Origin: CAZJYC01 sp964550165
GTDB taxonomy: Bacteria > Acidobacteriota > Aminicenantia > Aminicenantales > Aminicenantaceae
Direction of reading: 5' to 3'
Length of the DNA: 11,969 nt
Assembly (NCBI GenBank): GCA_964550165.1
Contig: CAZJYC010000073.1
Coordinates: forward strand, 1-11,969
The notes below the pieces were generated by a model. The model was not told the origin of the DNA and did not search any database. It saw nothing but the letters and a program-made list of their open reading frames with translations. This document shows, one piece after another, positions 5,791 to 11,969 of the stretch (the stretch's first letter is position 1; each line of letters begins with the position of its first letter). The position numbers and the translations under genes are program-made.

Positions 5791-8700
5791 AACTCCCAGA
5801 ATTTTCAGTCAATCGAAAAGTCACCACGGCCATGCTGGCCATGATTTTGGTTGTCCTGGGATTTCTGGCCTATACGAGATTAGGCCTGGATTTTTTCCCG
5901 GACATTGAATTTCCGACTGTATCTGTCGTCACAAGCTATCGAGGAGCCTCGCCCGAAGATATCGAAAACACCATCACCAAACCCCTGGAACAGATCATAA
6001 ACTCCATCAGTCGGGTTAAAAAAGTCAATTCACTGACCGTTGAAGGGGCGTCGGTGATCATGGTCGAATTCGAATGGGGAACCAACCTGGATTTTGCCGC
6101 CCAGGATATCAGAGACCAGGTCGGTCTTTACCGCAACTATCTTCCAAAAGACGCCAGCGATCCCTTGGTGTTTAAATTCAACCTTGGCCAGATTCCCGTC
6201 ATGTTTGGCGGAGTCGTGGCCAAGATGCCGACCGTTGAATTGAAAGAGTTGATTGAGGATGAAGTGGCACCGAGATTGGAGAGGATCGATGGCGTGGCCT
6301 CCGCTCAGGTTTTCTCTATGGACGTTCGAGAAATAATGGTGGATATCGATAAAACAGCTCTTGAATCCCGCAACATTTCTTTAGACCAGGTCCTCCTTGC
6401 TCTGAGGATGGAAAATTTGAATCTTCCTGCCGGCCGTATCATCGAGAGACATTCCGAGTTTCTGTTGAGAACCATCGGAGAATTTGAAAGTCTGGATGAG
6501 ATTCGGAACACCGTCGTTGGCACGACTCAAACCGGCCAACCTGTCTATGTGCGCGATGTCGCTATGGTCAGGGATACCTTGAAAGAGACCCGGTTTATCG
6601 GTCGAATCCAGGGAGAGAAGGGAGTTTTCTATATTATCAGCAAGCGTTCCGGCGCCAACACAGTCATCACAGCCAATGCGGTCAAAAAGGAATTGGAGAA
6701 AATAAAACAAACCCTTCCTCCCGATGTCAAATTCTACCCATTCTTTGACCAGTCGGAAATGATTCAGAAAGTTATCCGGAGGACAGGGAACAATGCTTTG
6801 ATCGGAGGAATCCTGGCCATACTTTTTATTTTTATTTTCTTGCGCAACTGGCGGCCGACACTCACTATCGCCTTAGCCGTTCCTCTTTCGATTATCACCA
6901 CCTTCATTGCCCTTTATTTAGCTGGCTACACCATTAACCTGCTGACTCTTGGAGGATTAGCCTTGGGCATAGGAATGCTGGTGGACAACGCCGTCGTCGT
7001 TATCGAAAGCATCTTTCGTCACATTGAAGAAGGGGACGACAGAGAAAAAGCGGCAAAAGTCGGGTCAGCCGAGGTGGGAATGGCCATCACCGCTTCCACT
7101 TTAACCACCATTGCCGTCTTCTTTCCCATGGTATTTGCCAGGGGAATCACGGGCAAATTGACCCGTGGCCTGGCTCTTTCCATAGCTTTTTCGCTGGTTG
7201 CCTCACTTTTTGTGGCTCTAACGATTGTGCCCATGGTGGCTTCCCTTTTATTCAAGGCCGGTAACAACAAAAGCGCAGGGACAACGGGGAGGATATCGGA
7301 GCAGTTCATAAAGGGCAGAATGTTTTACAAAAGGCTTTTGCACAAAGCTTTGCAGCGGAGATGGTGGGTCCTTGGAGGAGTTTTTGGCCTGCTCGTGCTC
7401 TCTCTGGTCATCGTTCCCTTCCTGGGAACAGAATTCATACCGGCCATGGACCGAGAAATGGTTATTCTCTCGATCAAGATGCCTGTGGGGACGTCTCTGG
7501 ATGAAACAAACCGTGTGGTCCAGATGGTAGAGAAGGTGATGACTCAGATGCGGGAAGTCAAGACTGTGACAGCTCAAGTTGGCTCTCAAGCTGAGGAGGA
7601 TCCGGCTGACCTGGCCGGCGGGTTTTCCAACACCGGCACTCACGAGGGATTGATCTGGGCCGAGCTGGTGGACAAGAGTGAGCGGAAACTTTCCGATGTG
7701 CAAGTCCTGGAGAAGATTCGAGCCAAGCTGCCCCGGCTCAAAGATGTGAAGTTCGAGGCTCAAGATATGGGCCAGATGATGATGGGCGGCTCCCGGGCGC
7801 CAGTGGAAATAAAGATTTTCGGGAAAGAGATTGGCCGCCTCAAAGACTTAGCGGATAACATCGTGGCGCGGATTCAGGATGTGGAAGGATTGAGGGATGT
7901 GACTCATACCCTGGCCGAGGGGAAGCCTGAGTATCACATCCGAATCGACCGCGAACAGGCCTCCCGGATGGGACTGATGGTGAGCCAGGTGGCCAACGCG
8001 GTTCAGACCGCCTCGCTGGGAACAGTGGCCACGCGCCTGAGAGAAGGAAACGAGGAGGTGGATATCCGTGTCCGGTTTGATGAAAAGTACAGAAGCAGCC
8101 TTGACGACATCCGCAATATTCCCATCATGACTCCAGCGAAGACGATGATCAGCTTAGCTCAAGTTGCCTCGATTTCAAAAGAAGAAGGACCGATCCGGAT
8201 CACGAGAGAAAATCAGGCCAGAGAGGTTACTGTGACGGCAAATATCGCCGGAAGAGATTTGGGGAGTGTTGTCCGTGATATTAAAGAAAGAATCGGCGCC
8301 GTCGAGAGAGGGCTGCCAGCAGGGTATTTCATAGAAATAGGCGGCCAGTACGAACAGATGCAGGAGGCTTTTCTGATCATGGCCGGCGCCTTCTTGCTGG
8401 CGATCCTGCTTGTCTATATGATCATGGCCTCCCAGTTCGAATCCTTTCTTCATCCCTTCGTGATTATGTTCACCATTCCCCTTGGCATTATTGGCGTGAT
8501 TATGGCTTTGCTTTTTTCAGGAAGGCCTGTTAGCCTTCCAGCGCTTATCGGCTTTGTCATGCTGGGAGGGATTGCTGTCAACAACGGCATCGTGATGGTG
8601 GACTACATCAACCAGTTGAAGCGGAGAGGCATGGAAAAGGCAGAGGCTATCCTTCAAGCTTGCACAGTGCGCTTGCGGCCTGTTTTGATCACATCGTTAA

Positions 8701-8873
8701 CCACAATCTTTGGCATGCTGCCCATGGCTATAAGTGTCTCGGAGGGTGCTGAGATGAGGGCGCCAATGGCGATCACCGTCATCGGCGGCCTGACCGCGAC
8801 AACACTGTTAACGCTCTTCATTATTCCCATAGTCTACAGCCTGTTTGACCGTGTGAAGTTTGCCAGAAGCTGA
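5787..8873 (+). CDS. RND efflux pump inner-membrane transporter (HAE1/AcrB-type)
   Basis: This 1028-residue protein has full RND length: a first TM helix (about 11-30), a porter and docking domain, a TM cluster (about 335-490), TM7 at about 527-550, a second periplasmic domain and a final TM cluster (about 863-1025). It exports small hydrophobic compounds from membrane or periplasm using the proton gradient. The substrate cannot be told. The TM4 motif reads GMLVDNAVVVIE, so the first acidic residue is present (D400, equivalent to AcrB D407) but the second is Asn (N401 for D408). In TM10, GGIAVNNGIVMVDY has N932 where AcrB has K940, while T969 matches T978. This DN/NN signature occurs in a divergent HAE1 branch as far as I recall, and suggests altered proton coupling rather than a dead pump. 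It forms a complete tripartite system with the two preceding genes. Confidence 0.93.
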   Translation: MKLPEFSVNRKVTTAMLAMILVVLGFLAYTRLGLDFFPDIEFPTVSVVTSYRGASPEDIENTITKPLEQIINSISRVKKVNSLTVEGASVIMVEFEWGTNLDFAAQDIRDQVGLYRNYLPKDASDPLVFKFNLGQIPVMFGGVVAKMPTVELKELIEDEVAPRLERIDGVASAQVFSMDVREIMVDIDKTALESRNISLDQVLLALRMENLNLPAGRIIERHSEFLLRTIGEFESLDEIRNTVVGTTQTGQPVYVRDVAMVRDTLKETRFIGRIQGEKGVFYIISKRSGANTVITANAVKKELEKIKQTLPPDVKFYPFFDQSEMIQKVIRRTGNNALIGGILAILFIFIFLRNWRPTLTIALAVPLSIITTFIALYLAGYTINLLTLGGLALGIGMLVDNAVVVIESIFRHIEEGDDREKAAKVGSAEVGMAITASTLTTIAVFFPMVFARGITGKLTRGLALSIAFSLVASLFVALTIVPMVASLLFKAGNNKSAGTTGRISEQFIKGRMFYKRLLHKALQRRWWVLGGVFGLLVLSLVIVPFLGTEFIPAMDREMVILSIKMPVGTSLDETNRVVQMVEKVMTQMREVKTVTAQVGSQAEEDPADLAGGFSNTGTHEGLIWAELVDKSERKLSDVQVLEKIRAKLPRLKDVKFEAQDMGQMMMGGSRAPVEIKIFGKEIGRLKDLADNIVARIQDVEGLRDVTHTLAEGKPEYHIRIDREQASRMGLMVSQVANAVQTASLGTVATRLREGNEEVDIRVRFDEKYRSSLDDIRNIPIMTPAKTMISLAQVASISKEEGPIRITRENQAREVTVTANIAGRDLGSVVRDIKERIGAVERGLPAGYFIEIGGQYEQMQEAFLIMAGAFLLAILLVYMIMASQFESFLHPFVIMFTIPLGIIGVIMALLFSGRPVSLPALIGFVMLGGIAVNNGIVMVDYINQLKRRGMEKAEAILQACTVRLRPVLITSLTTIFGMLPMAISVSEGAEMRAPMAITVIGGLTATTLLTLFIIPIVYSLFDRVKFARS

Positions 8874-8902
8874 GAAAGTGCCTTTTTAGCCGCTACCCTG
8901 AG

Positions 8903-10048
8903 CTATGTCTTGTATCTCAGGAAAGCTCCGATTTTTCCGTATCGATTCAATTTTGAGGGTGGGTTGATGTGCTTGACATCGCAGTTTTTATCCAGGGCGG
9001 CCTCAACGGCTTCATCGATGACATCCACCACTTTTTCCGTCTTTCGCTGACAGGAAGGACAGCGGAGTTCATCGACAAAAAGGAAGTGGCATTGAGGACA
9101 AGTCCTTCCTGGCGCCGAGAAATTGCGGGTGATGACGAGCGTTTGCACTTCCCGCCGGTTAAGGCTGGAAAGTGTGTTTTTCAAGCCTGAGACAGCCAGC
9201 CCGCCCTTTTCCAGTTCAGAGACGAAACTCTGAACGATTTCCTCTTCTTCCAGCTTTTTCAATTTTTTTTCCAGTTCCAGCGATTCCTTGAGTACAGTTA
9301 CGGCTGAGTTGGTGGGCATGGCCTTGAGCCAGCCTTTGAGCCTGCTTTTGAGATAGGGATGGAGGAGCGGCTCGAAGTCTGCCCGGTATTTCTCGTTAAG
9401 CCCCATAAACAGCCAGTCAAAGTGATTTTTCTTGAACAGGTCAAATGTCGTTTGGGCTGTTTTTTTAAAATGGTCATGAAGGTGGGCAGCGATGTGTCTT
9501 TCGATGCGTTTGGATTCGTAGCCTTCAAAGCCCCCTTCCCGGACTTTGCTCGGAACATCGCTCGATAAGCTTCCAAGCTGCGCAATTTCTCCCATGAAAA
9601 TGTCATACCACTTGGCTTCCCTGCGGTCCAGAGCCAGGGCAAAGATCCGGCGGTGCTCACCCAGGATTGCAGACAGAGGGCGCACGTAGGGATTCTGGTC
9701 GAATATGAATCTGTTCCGGGGTGAGCTGGGGAGGTCAAAAGTCTGCCAGAAATTTTGCCCGCTGCAGGAGAATACGGCCAGGCCGGGAAAGTTGTGAGAT
9801 GAGAGATGCTTGGAGCAAAAGCTGATAATTTTATCCAGATCCTGGGAAAGGGATTCTCTCTTCTCCTTGTTGAGTTCCATGCTGTCCAGCTGGGCTTTGC
9901 CCTCGTTGAGAAGGTTCTTCGAGGAAAGGGCGATTTCTTTTTTTGTCATCCGGCTCTTGTCCGTGTTGAGATAAAAAGATGTGGTTAAAAACTTTTCGCT
10001 CTTAAACTTGGAGAGAGCTTCAATCTGGTTGCGGCTCTGAAGTTTCAT
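8903..10048 (-). CDS. eRF1-like protein of the bacterial baeRF group (possibly family 10) with zinc ribbon
   Basis: This 381-residue cytoplasmic protein resembles the bacterial homologues of archaeo-eukaryotic release factor eRF1. Residues about 135-240 hold family-like signatures: RRIFALALDRREAKWYDIFMG, a glycine-rich loop REGGFEGYESKRIERH, and NHFDWLFMGLNEKYRADFEPLLHPYLKSRLKGW. A charged helix follows (about 255-272), then an L7Ae-like C-terminal region interrupted by a zinc ribbon with C317, C320, C330 and C333 (CPQC...CPSC). The hydrolytic GGQ tripeptide of eRF1 is absent; the equivalent loop reads GGF. Members of this group are proposed to act in ribosome rescue or translation quality control, but experimental data are scarce. 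The start is fixed by AGGAGGT (minus strand, 10058-10052) just before the ATG. The gene has its own promoter and is convergent with the pump gene (29-bp gap). Confidence 0.72.
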   Translation of the reverse strand: MKLQSRNQIEALSKFKSEKFLTTSFYLNTDKSRMTKKEIALSSKNLLNEGKAQLDSMELNKEKRESLSQDLDKIISFCSKHLSSHNFPGLAVFSCSGQNFWQTFDLPSSPRNRFIFDQNPYVRPLSAILGEHRRIFALALDRREAKWYDIFMGEIAQLGSLSSDVPSKVREGGFEGYESKRIERHIAAHLHDHFKKTAQTTFDLFKKNHFDWLFMGLNEKYRADFEPLLHPYLKSRLKGWLKAMPTNSAVTVLKESLELEKKLKKLEEEEIVQSFVSELEKGGLAVSGLKNTLSSLNRREVQTLVITRNFSAPGRTCPQCHFLFVDELRCPSCQRKTEKVVDVIDEAVEAALDKNCDVKHINPPSKLNRYGKIGAFLRYKT

Positions 10049-10127
10049 CAGACCTCCTTTTTGAGGATTAAAATAGGTAGAAAATGCTGAACCTCGGCAC
10101 CATTGAGGAATGGTTGCTAACTTTTAG

Positions 10128-10156
10128 AAAATAAGGACTGTCTTCGTTTTTGTCAA
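10128..10156 (-). promoter_or_regulatory. sigma70-like promoter for the baeRF gene
   Basis: On the minus strand a perfect TTGACA (10156-10151), 17-base spacer and TATTTT (10133-10128) form a good promoter. Transcription would start near 10121, leaving a leader of about 70 bases that carries the AGGAGGT ribosome binding site. The -35 lies only 6 bp from the direct repeat that borders the mobile element. Confidence 0.68.
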
Positions 10157-10162
10157 GCGGTT

Positions 10163-10172
10163 TTGGCTTTAC
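10163..10172. repeat. Left copy of 10-bp direct repeat (putative target-site duplication)
   Basis: TTGGCTTTAC here is repeated exactly at 10357-10366. The two copies directly abut the ends of the palindromic element at 10173-10356, as expected for a duplication made on insertion. Confidence 0.7.
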
Positions 10173-10356
10173 GTTAGCATCTTTTTTTCCGTGAATGCAG
10201 ATGATGATAAAAGCCGGCTCTAACAGTGCTGGTTTCCATCCCTCCTCGCCAAAGACCCTCCCACCCACCACCATGGGCTTCGGAGGGACGGAAACCAGCG
10301 CCTCCGTTCCTTACTCCTTCAAATCTCTTTTCTCATCACGGAAAAAAAGATGCTTC
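10173..10356. mobile_element. Complete MITE-like palindromic element (copy B), 184 bp
   Basis: The ends are inverted repeats: 10176-10194 and 10336-10354 are perfect 19-bp reverse complements, and GTT at 10173-10175 extends the left end and matches the end of copy A at 97-99. An inner inverted repeat, GCTGGTTTCCATCCCTCC (10228-10245) against 10282-10299, matches 17/18. The two internal loops are nearly equal (33 and 36 bases), so the whole element is a degraded palindrome. The central loop (10246-10281) is C-rich with a possible small hairpin, CCCTCC (10256-10261) with GGAGGG (10282-10287), and on the minus strand has closely spaced G runs. No ORF lies inside. The 10-bp direct repeat at both borders supports transposition, presumably driven by a transposase encoded elsewhere. 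It sits between two divergent -35 boxes. Confidence 0.75.
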
Positions 10357-10366
10357 TTGGCTTTAC
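10357..10366. repeat. Right copy of 10-bp direct repeat (putative target-site duplication)
   Basis: TTGGCTTTAC is identical to 10163-10172. Its last five bases plus the next T supply the -35 hexamer (TTTACT) of the tRNA promoter, so the insertion kept that promoter intact on the right-hand side. Confidence 0.7.
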
Positions 10367-10390
10367 TCCTTTTTAGGATGAGATTATAAT
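10362..10390 (+). promoter_or_regulatory. sigma70-like promoter for tRNA-Leu and probably the radical SAM gene
   Basis: TTTACT (10362-10367), a 17-base spacer and a perfect TATAAT (10385-10390) are seen. The expected start near 10397 gives a 5' leader of about 25 bases before the mature tRNA. No terminator is seen between the tRNA and the gene at 10554, so both may share this transcript. Confidence 0.72.
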
Positions 10391-10421
10391 AAGGCATCAT
10401 TGAGACAATAGCTCTTTGAGT

Positions 10422-10508
10422 GCGGAAGTGGCGGAATTGGCAGACGCGTAAGCCTCAGGAGTTTATGGTCGAAAGACCGTGTGGGTTCGAGTCCCACCTT
10501 CCGCACCA
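10422..10508 (+). tRNA. tRNA-Leu, anticodon CAG, CCA encoded
   Basis: This is a class II tRNA with a complete cloverleaf. The acceptor stem GCGGAAG (10422-10428) pairs with CTTCCGC (10498-10504), followed by discriminator A (10505) and genomic CCA (10506-10508). The D-arm sequence GCGGAATTGGCAGACGC is typical of leucine tRNAs. The anticodon stem TAAGC/GTTTA encloses loop CTCAGGA, giving anticodon CAG (reads CUG codons). The long variable arm has stem GGTC/GACC around GAAA. The T-arm GTGGG TTCGAGT CCCAC is perfect. Nothing looks degraded. Confidence 0.96.
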
Positions 10509-10553
10509 CCTCGACAGGCGCAAATCCCGAGCAGAATAGCAAAAAAGGGACAG

Positions 10554-11897
10554 ATGTCTCCGAGAAAGAACATCCTCCTCATCAATCCGTGGATCTACGA
10601 CTTCACCGCCTATGATTTCTGGCTGAAACCTCTGGGGCTTCTTTATATCGCCGCTCTTCTCAGGAGGCATTCGAATTTTTCCGTTCATTTTATCGATTGT
10701 CTGGACAGGCATCATCCCCTTTTAAGCAAGGAATTCACGGGTAAGCCTGACGGAAGAGGGCCTTTTCCGAAAGAGGAAGTCGCAAAACCTGAAGTCCTGA
10801 AAGACATCCCGCGCAAGTACTCGCGCTACGGAATTCCCCTGGAGATTTTTCTCCATGACTTAAATCAAATTCGCCGTCCTGACCTTGTTCTCATGACCTG
10901 CACCATGACCTACTGGTACCCAGGAGTCCAGTTTGCCACGGAGCTTATCCGGAAAAGGTTTGGCCAAGTTCTTGTGATCTTGGGCGGAGTCTATGCCACC
11001 CTGATTCCGGAGCATGCCCGAAGCACCTCAGGGGCCGATTTTGTTTTTGAAGGTCCTGGAGAAAAAGGGATTCTTCCCTTGCTTAAAGGTATCTTAGGAG
11101 ATAGCTCCTGCCCGGAAGAGCGATTCGAGGCCCTGAGCGAGATGCCCTGGCCTTCTGTGGATTTAATGAGGAATAAAGATACGCTTCCGGTGCTGACCTC
11201 AAGAGGCTGTCCCTTCAACTGCTCTTTTTGCGCAGCCCCTCTCCTCTGTCCGGATTTTGAGCAAAGAAAGCCTTCCTCTGTGGTTTCCGAAATCGAAGAG
11301 CATCACAGAAAGCACAAAACGCAAAATTTTGCTTTCTATGACGACGCTCTTCTCCTCAACAAGAGGCGGCATCTTTTTCCTATTCTGGAAGAAATAATTC
11401 AGAAAAAGCTTCCGCTTGTTTTTCACACTCCCAACGGCCTCCATGTGGCAGAGATTGACTCTGAAACTGCCCTTTTATTAAAAAGAGCGAATTTTCAGAA
11501 CATTTTCCTCAGCCAGGAATTCTTTGACAGAAAATTGCTGGCAAGGGCCTGCCCTAAGGTTTCAGAAGGCGACCTGGAAAAGGCTTTGGCCCATCTTGAA
11601 CAGGCAGGTTATAGCCATAAAGAGATCAATGTTTATCTCCTGGTGGGACTGCCCGGCCAGGATTTTTCAGGAATCAAAGAGAGCATTTGTCATGTTCGCC
11701 GCTTGGGTGCCAGGCCGAGGCTGGCTTTTTTTTCTCCTGTCCCTGGCACAGAGGAATGGCGAAATCTCGTTGAAAACGGATACCTTGCCAGAGACACTGA
11801 CCCTCTTCTCCACAACAAGCTGACATTTCCCTACACCCAAGGAAGTATCTCTCCGCAGGATTTTGATTCTGTCAAAGAACTCATAAATAATCCTTAA
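10554..11897 (+). CDS. B12-binding-domain radical SAM protein, substrate unknown
   Basis: The protein has 447 residues. The N-terminal half (residues about 5-190) looks like a cobalamin-binding Rossmann domain, from ILLINPW at 6-12 through VLVILGGVYATLIPEHA to ADFVFEGPGEKGI, the equivalent of the usual GEGE-type ending. The radical SAM core follows, with the [4Fe-4S] motif CPFNCSFC (C219, C223, C226), FAFYDDALLLNKRRHLFPIL, HTPNGLHV and VYLLVGLPGQDF. Such enzymes do methyl transfers or rearrangements on lipids, cofactors or natural products; nothing here names the substrate. The reading frame is open further upstream to an ATG at 10479, but that lies inside the tRNA. ATG 10554 follows AAGGGA and starts the normal family N-terminus, so it is preferred. 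The gene is 45 bp downstream of the tRNA. Confidence 0.85.
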   Translation: MSPRKNILLINPWIYDFTAYDFWLKPLGLLYIAALLRRHSNFSVHFIDCLDRHHPLLSKEFTGKPDGRGPFPKEEVAKPEVLKDIPRKYSRYGIPLEIFLHDLNQIRRPDLVLMTCTMTYWYPGVQFATELIRKRFGQVLVILGGVYATLIPEHARSTSGADFVFEGPGEKGILPLLKGILGDSSCPEERFEALSEMPWPSVDLMRNKDTLPVLTSRGCPFNCSFCAAPLLCPDFEQRKPSSVVSEIEEHHRKHKTQNFAFYDDALLLNKRRHLFPILEEIIQKKLPLVFHTPNGLHVAEIDSETALLLKRANFQNIFLSQEFFDRKLLARACPKVSEGDLEKALAHLEQAGYSHKEINVYLLVGLPGQDFSGIKESICHVRRLGARPRLAFFSPVPGTEEWRNLVENGYLARDTDPLLHNKLTFPYTQGSISPQDFDSVKELINNP

Positions 11898-11933
11898 AAG
11901 CTTGTGTCTGGCAACATGATGAGCAAAAAAATT

Positions 11934-11950
11934 TTGGCACAAATATTGCG
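11934..11950 (+). promoter_or_regulatory. sigma54 (RpoN) -24/-12 promoter for a gene beyond the window
   Basis: TTGGCAC (11934-11940), five bases, then TTGCG (11946-11950) matches the sigma54 consensus TGGCAC-N5-TTGCW at all but the last position. The invariant GG (11936-11937) and GC (11948-11949) are separated by exactly 10 bases. Transcription would start at about 11961 on the plus strand. It lies after the radical SAM stop, so it serves an unseen downstream gene that would need an enhancer-binding activator. Confidence 0.72.
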
Positions 11951-11969
11951 CTGCCTTGAATTTATCGGC

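Noticed and set aside
7248..7763. 171-residue minus-strand ORF inside the RND pump gene
   Set aside because: It is antisense to well-conserved RND sequence, with histidine/proline-rich composition and no domain or start signal.
8897..8928. Possible bidirectional terminator between the pump and baeRF genes
   Set aside because: CCTGAG (8897-8902) and CTCAGG (8916-8921) can pair, and GAGCT/AGCTC is an alternative, but stems are short with a 13-base loop and no T run follows directly. It is too weak to call.
1..10366. A 10-kb composite transposon bounded by the two repeat copies
   Set aside because: The repeats are short, non-coding and in direct orientation, copy B has its own target duplication (so it moved alone), and the genes between are ordinary chromosomal ones.
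10479..10553. Longer radical SAM start at ATG 10479
   Set aside because: The first residues would be encoded by the tRNA-Leu variable arm, T-arm and acceptor stem. ATG 10554 has an AAGGGA site and gives the normal N-terminus of the family.

Overview
The window looks like chromosomal DNA from a diderm (Gram-negative-type) bacterium of mid GC content. The evidence is an outer-membrane TolC-type channel, a lipoprotein membrane-fusion subunit, an RND pump, Shine-Dalgarno and sigma70-like signals, and a near-consensus sigma54 promoter at the right edge. The gene mix resembles uncultured anaerobic lineages such as Candidatus Aminicenantes, but this is a guess; no marker gene here settles the taxonomy.

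Layout. Positions 1-99 hold the right half of a small palindromic repeat. A promoter directly beside it drives a two-gene overlapping unit (137-1656): a GloC/YcbL-like metallo-beta-lactamase-fold hydrolase and a XerD-type tyrosine recombinase. A secreted protein of unknown function follows on the minus strand (1737-2456). It is divergent from a TetR-family regulator across an AT-rich 139-bp region that carries a 24-bp palindromic operator. The regulator leads a tightly packed plus-strand operon, TetR - TolC-like outer-membrane factor - lipoprotein membrane-fusion protein - RND pump (2596-8873), which encodes a complete tripartite efflux system with its own repressor. Convergent to the pump is an eRF1-like (baeRF) protein with a zinc ribbon (8903-10048, minus).

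The intergenic region 10049-10421 holds two divergent sigma70-like promoters, one for the baeRF gene and one for a tRNA-Leu(CAG). Between them lies a complete 184-bp copy of the repeat seen at position 1. This copy has terminal inverted repeats of about 21 bp and is bounded on both sides by the same 10-bp direct repeat, as expected for a MITE-like insertion. The tRNA-Leu gene is followed after 45 bp, without a visible terminator, by a B12-binding-domain radical SAM protein (10554-11897). The window closes on a sigma54-type promoter pointing to a gene beyond the edge.

Most notable: the MITE-like element with its target duplication and strongly conserved core, the apparently leaderless promoter of the first gene, the palindromic operator of the efflux operon, the altered proton-relay residues of the RND pump, and the sigma54 promoter. 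I found no CRISPR array, toxin-antitoxin pair, phage gene or defence system. I do not see a clearly new multi-gene system; the short repeat family is the best candidate for something undescribed.
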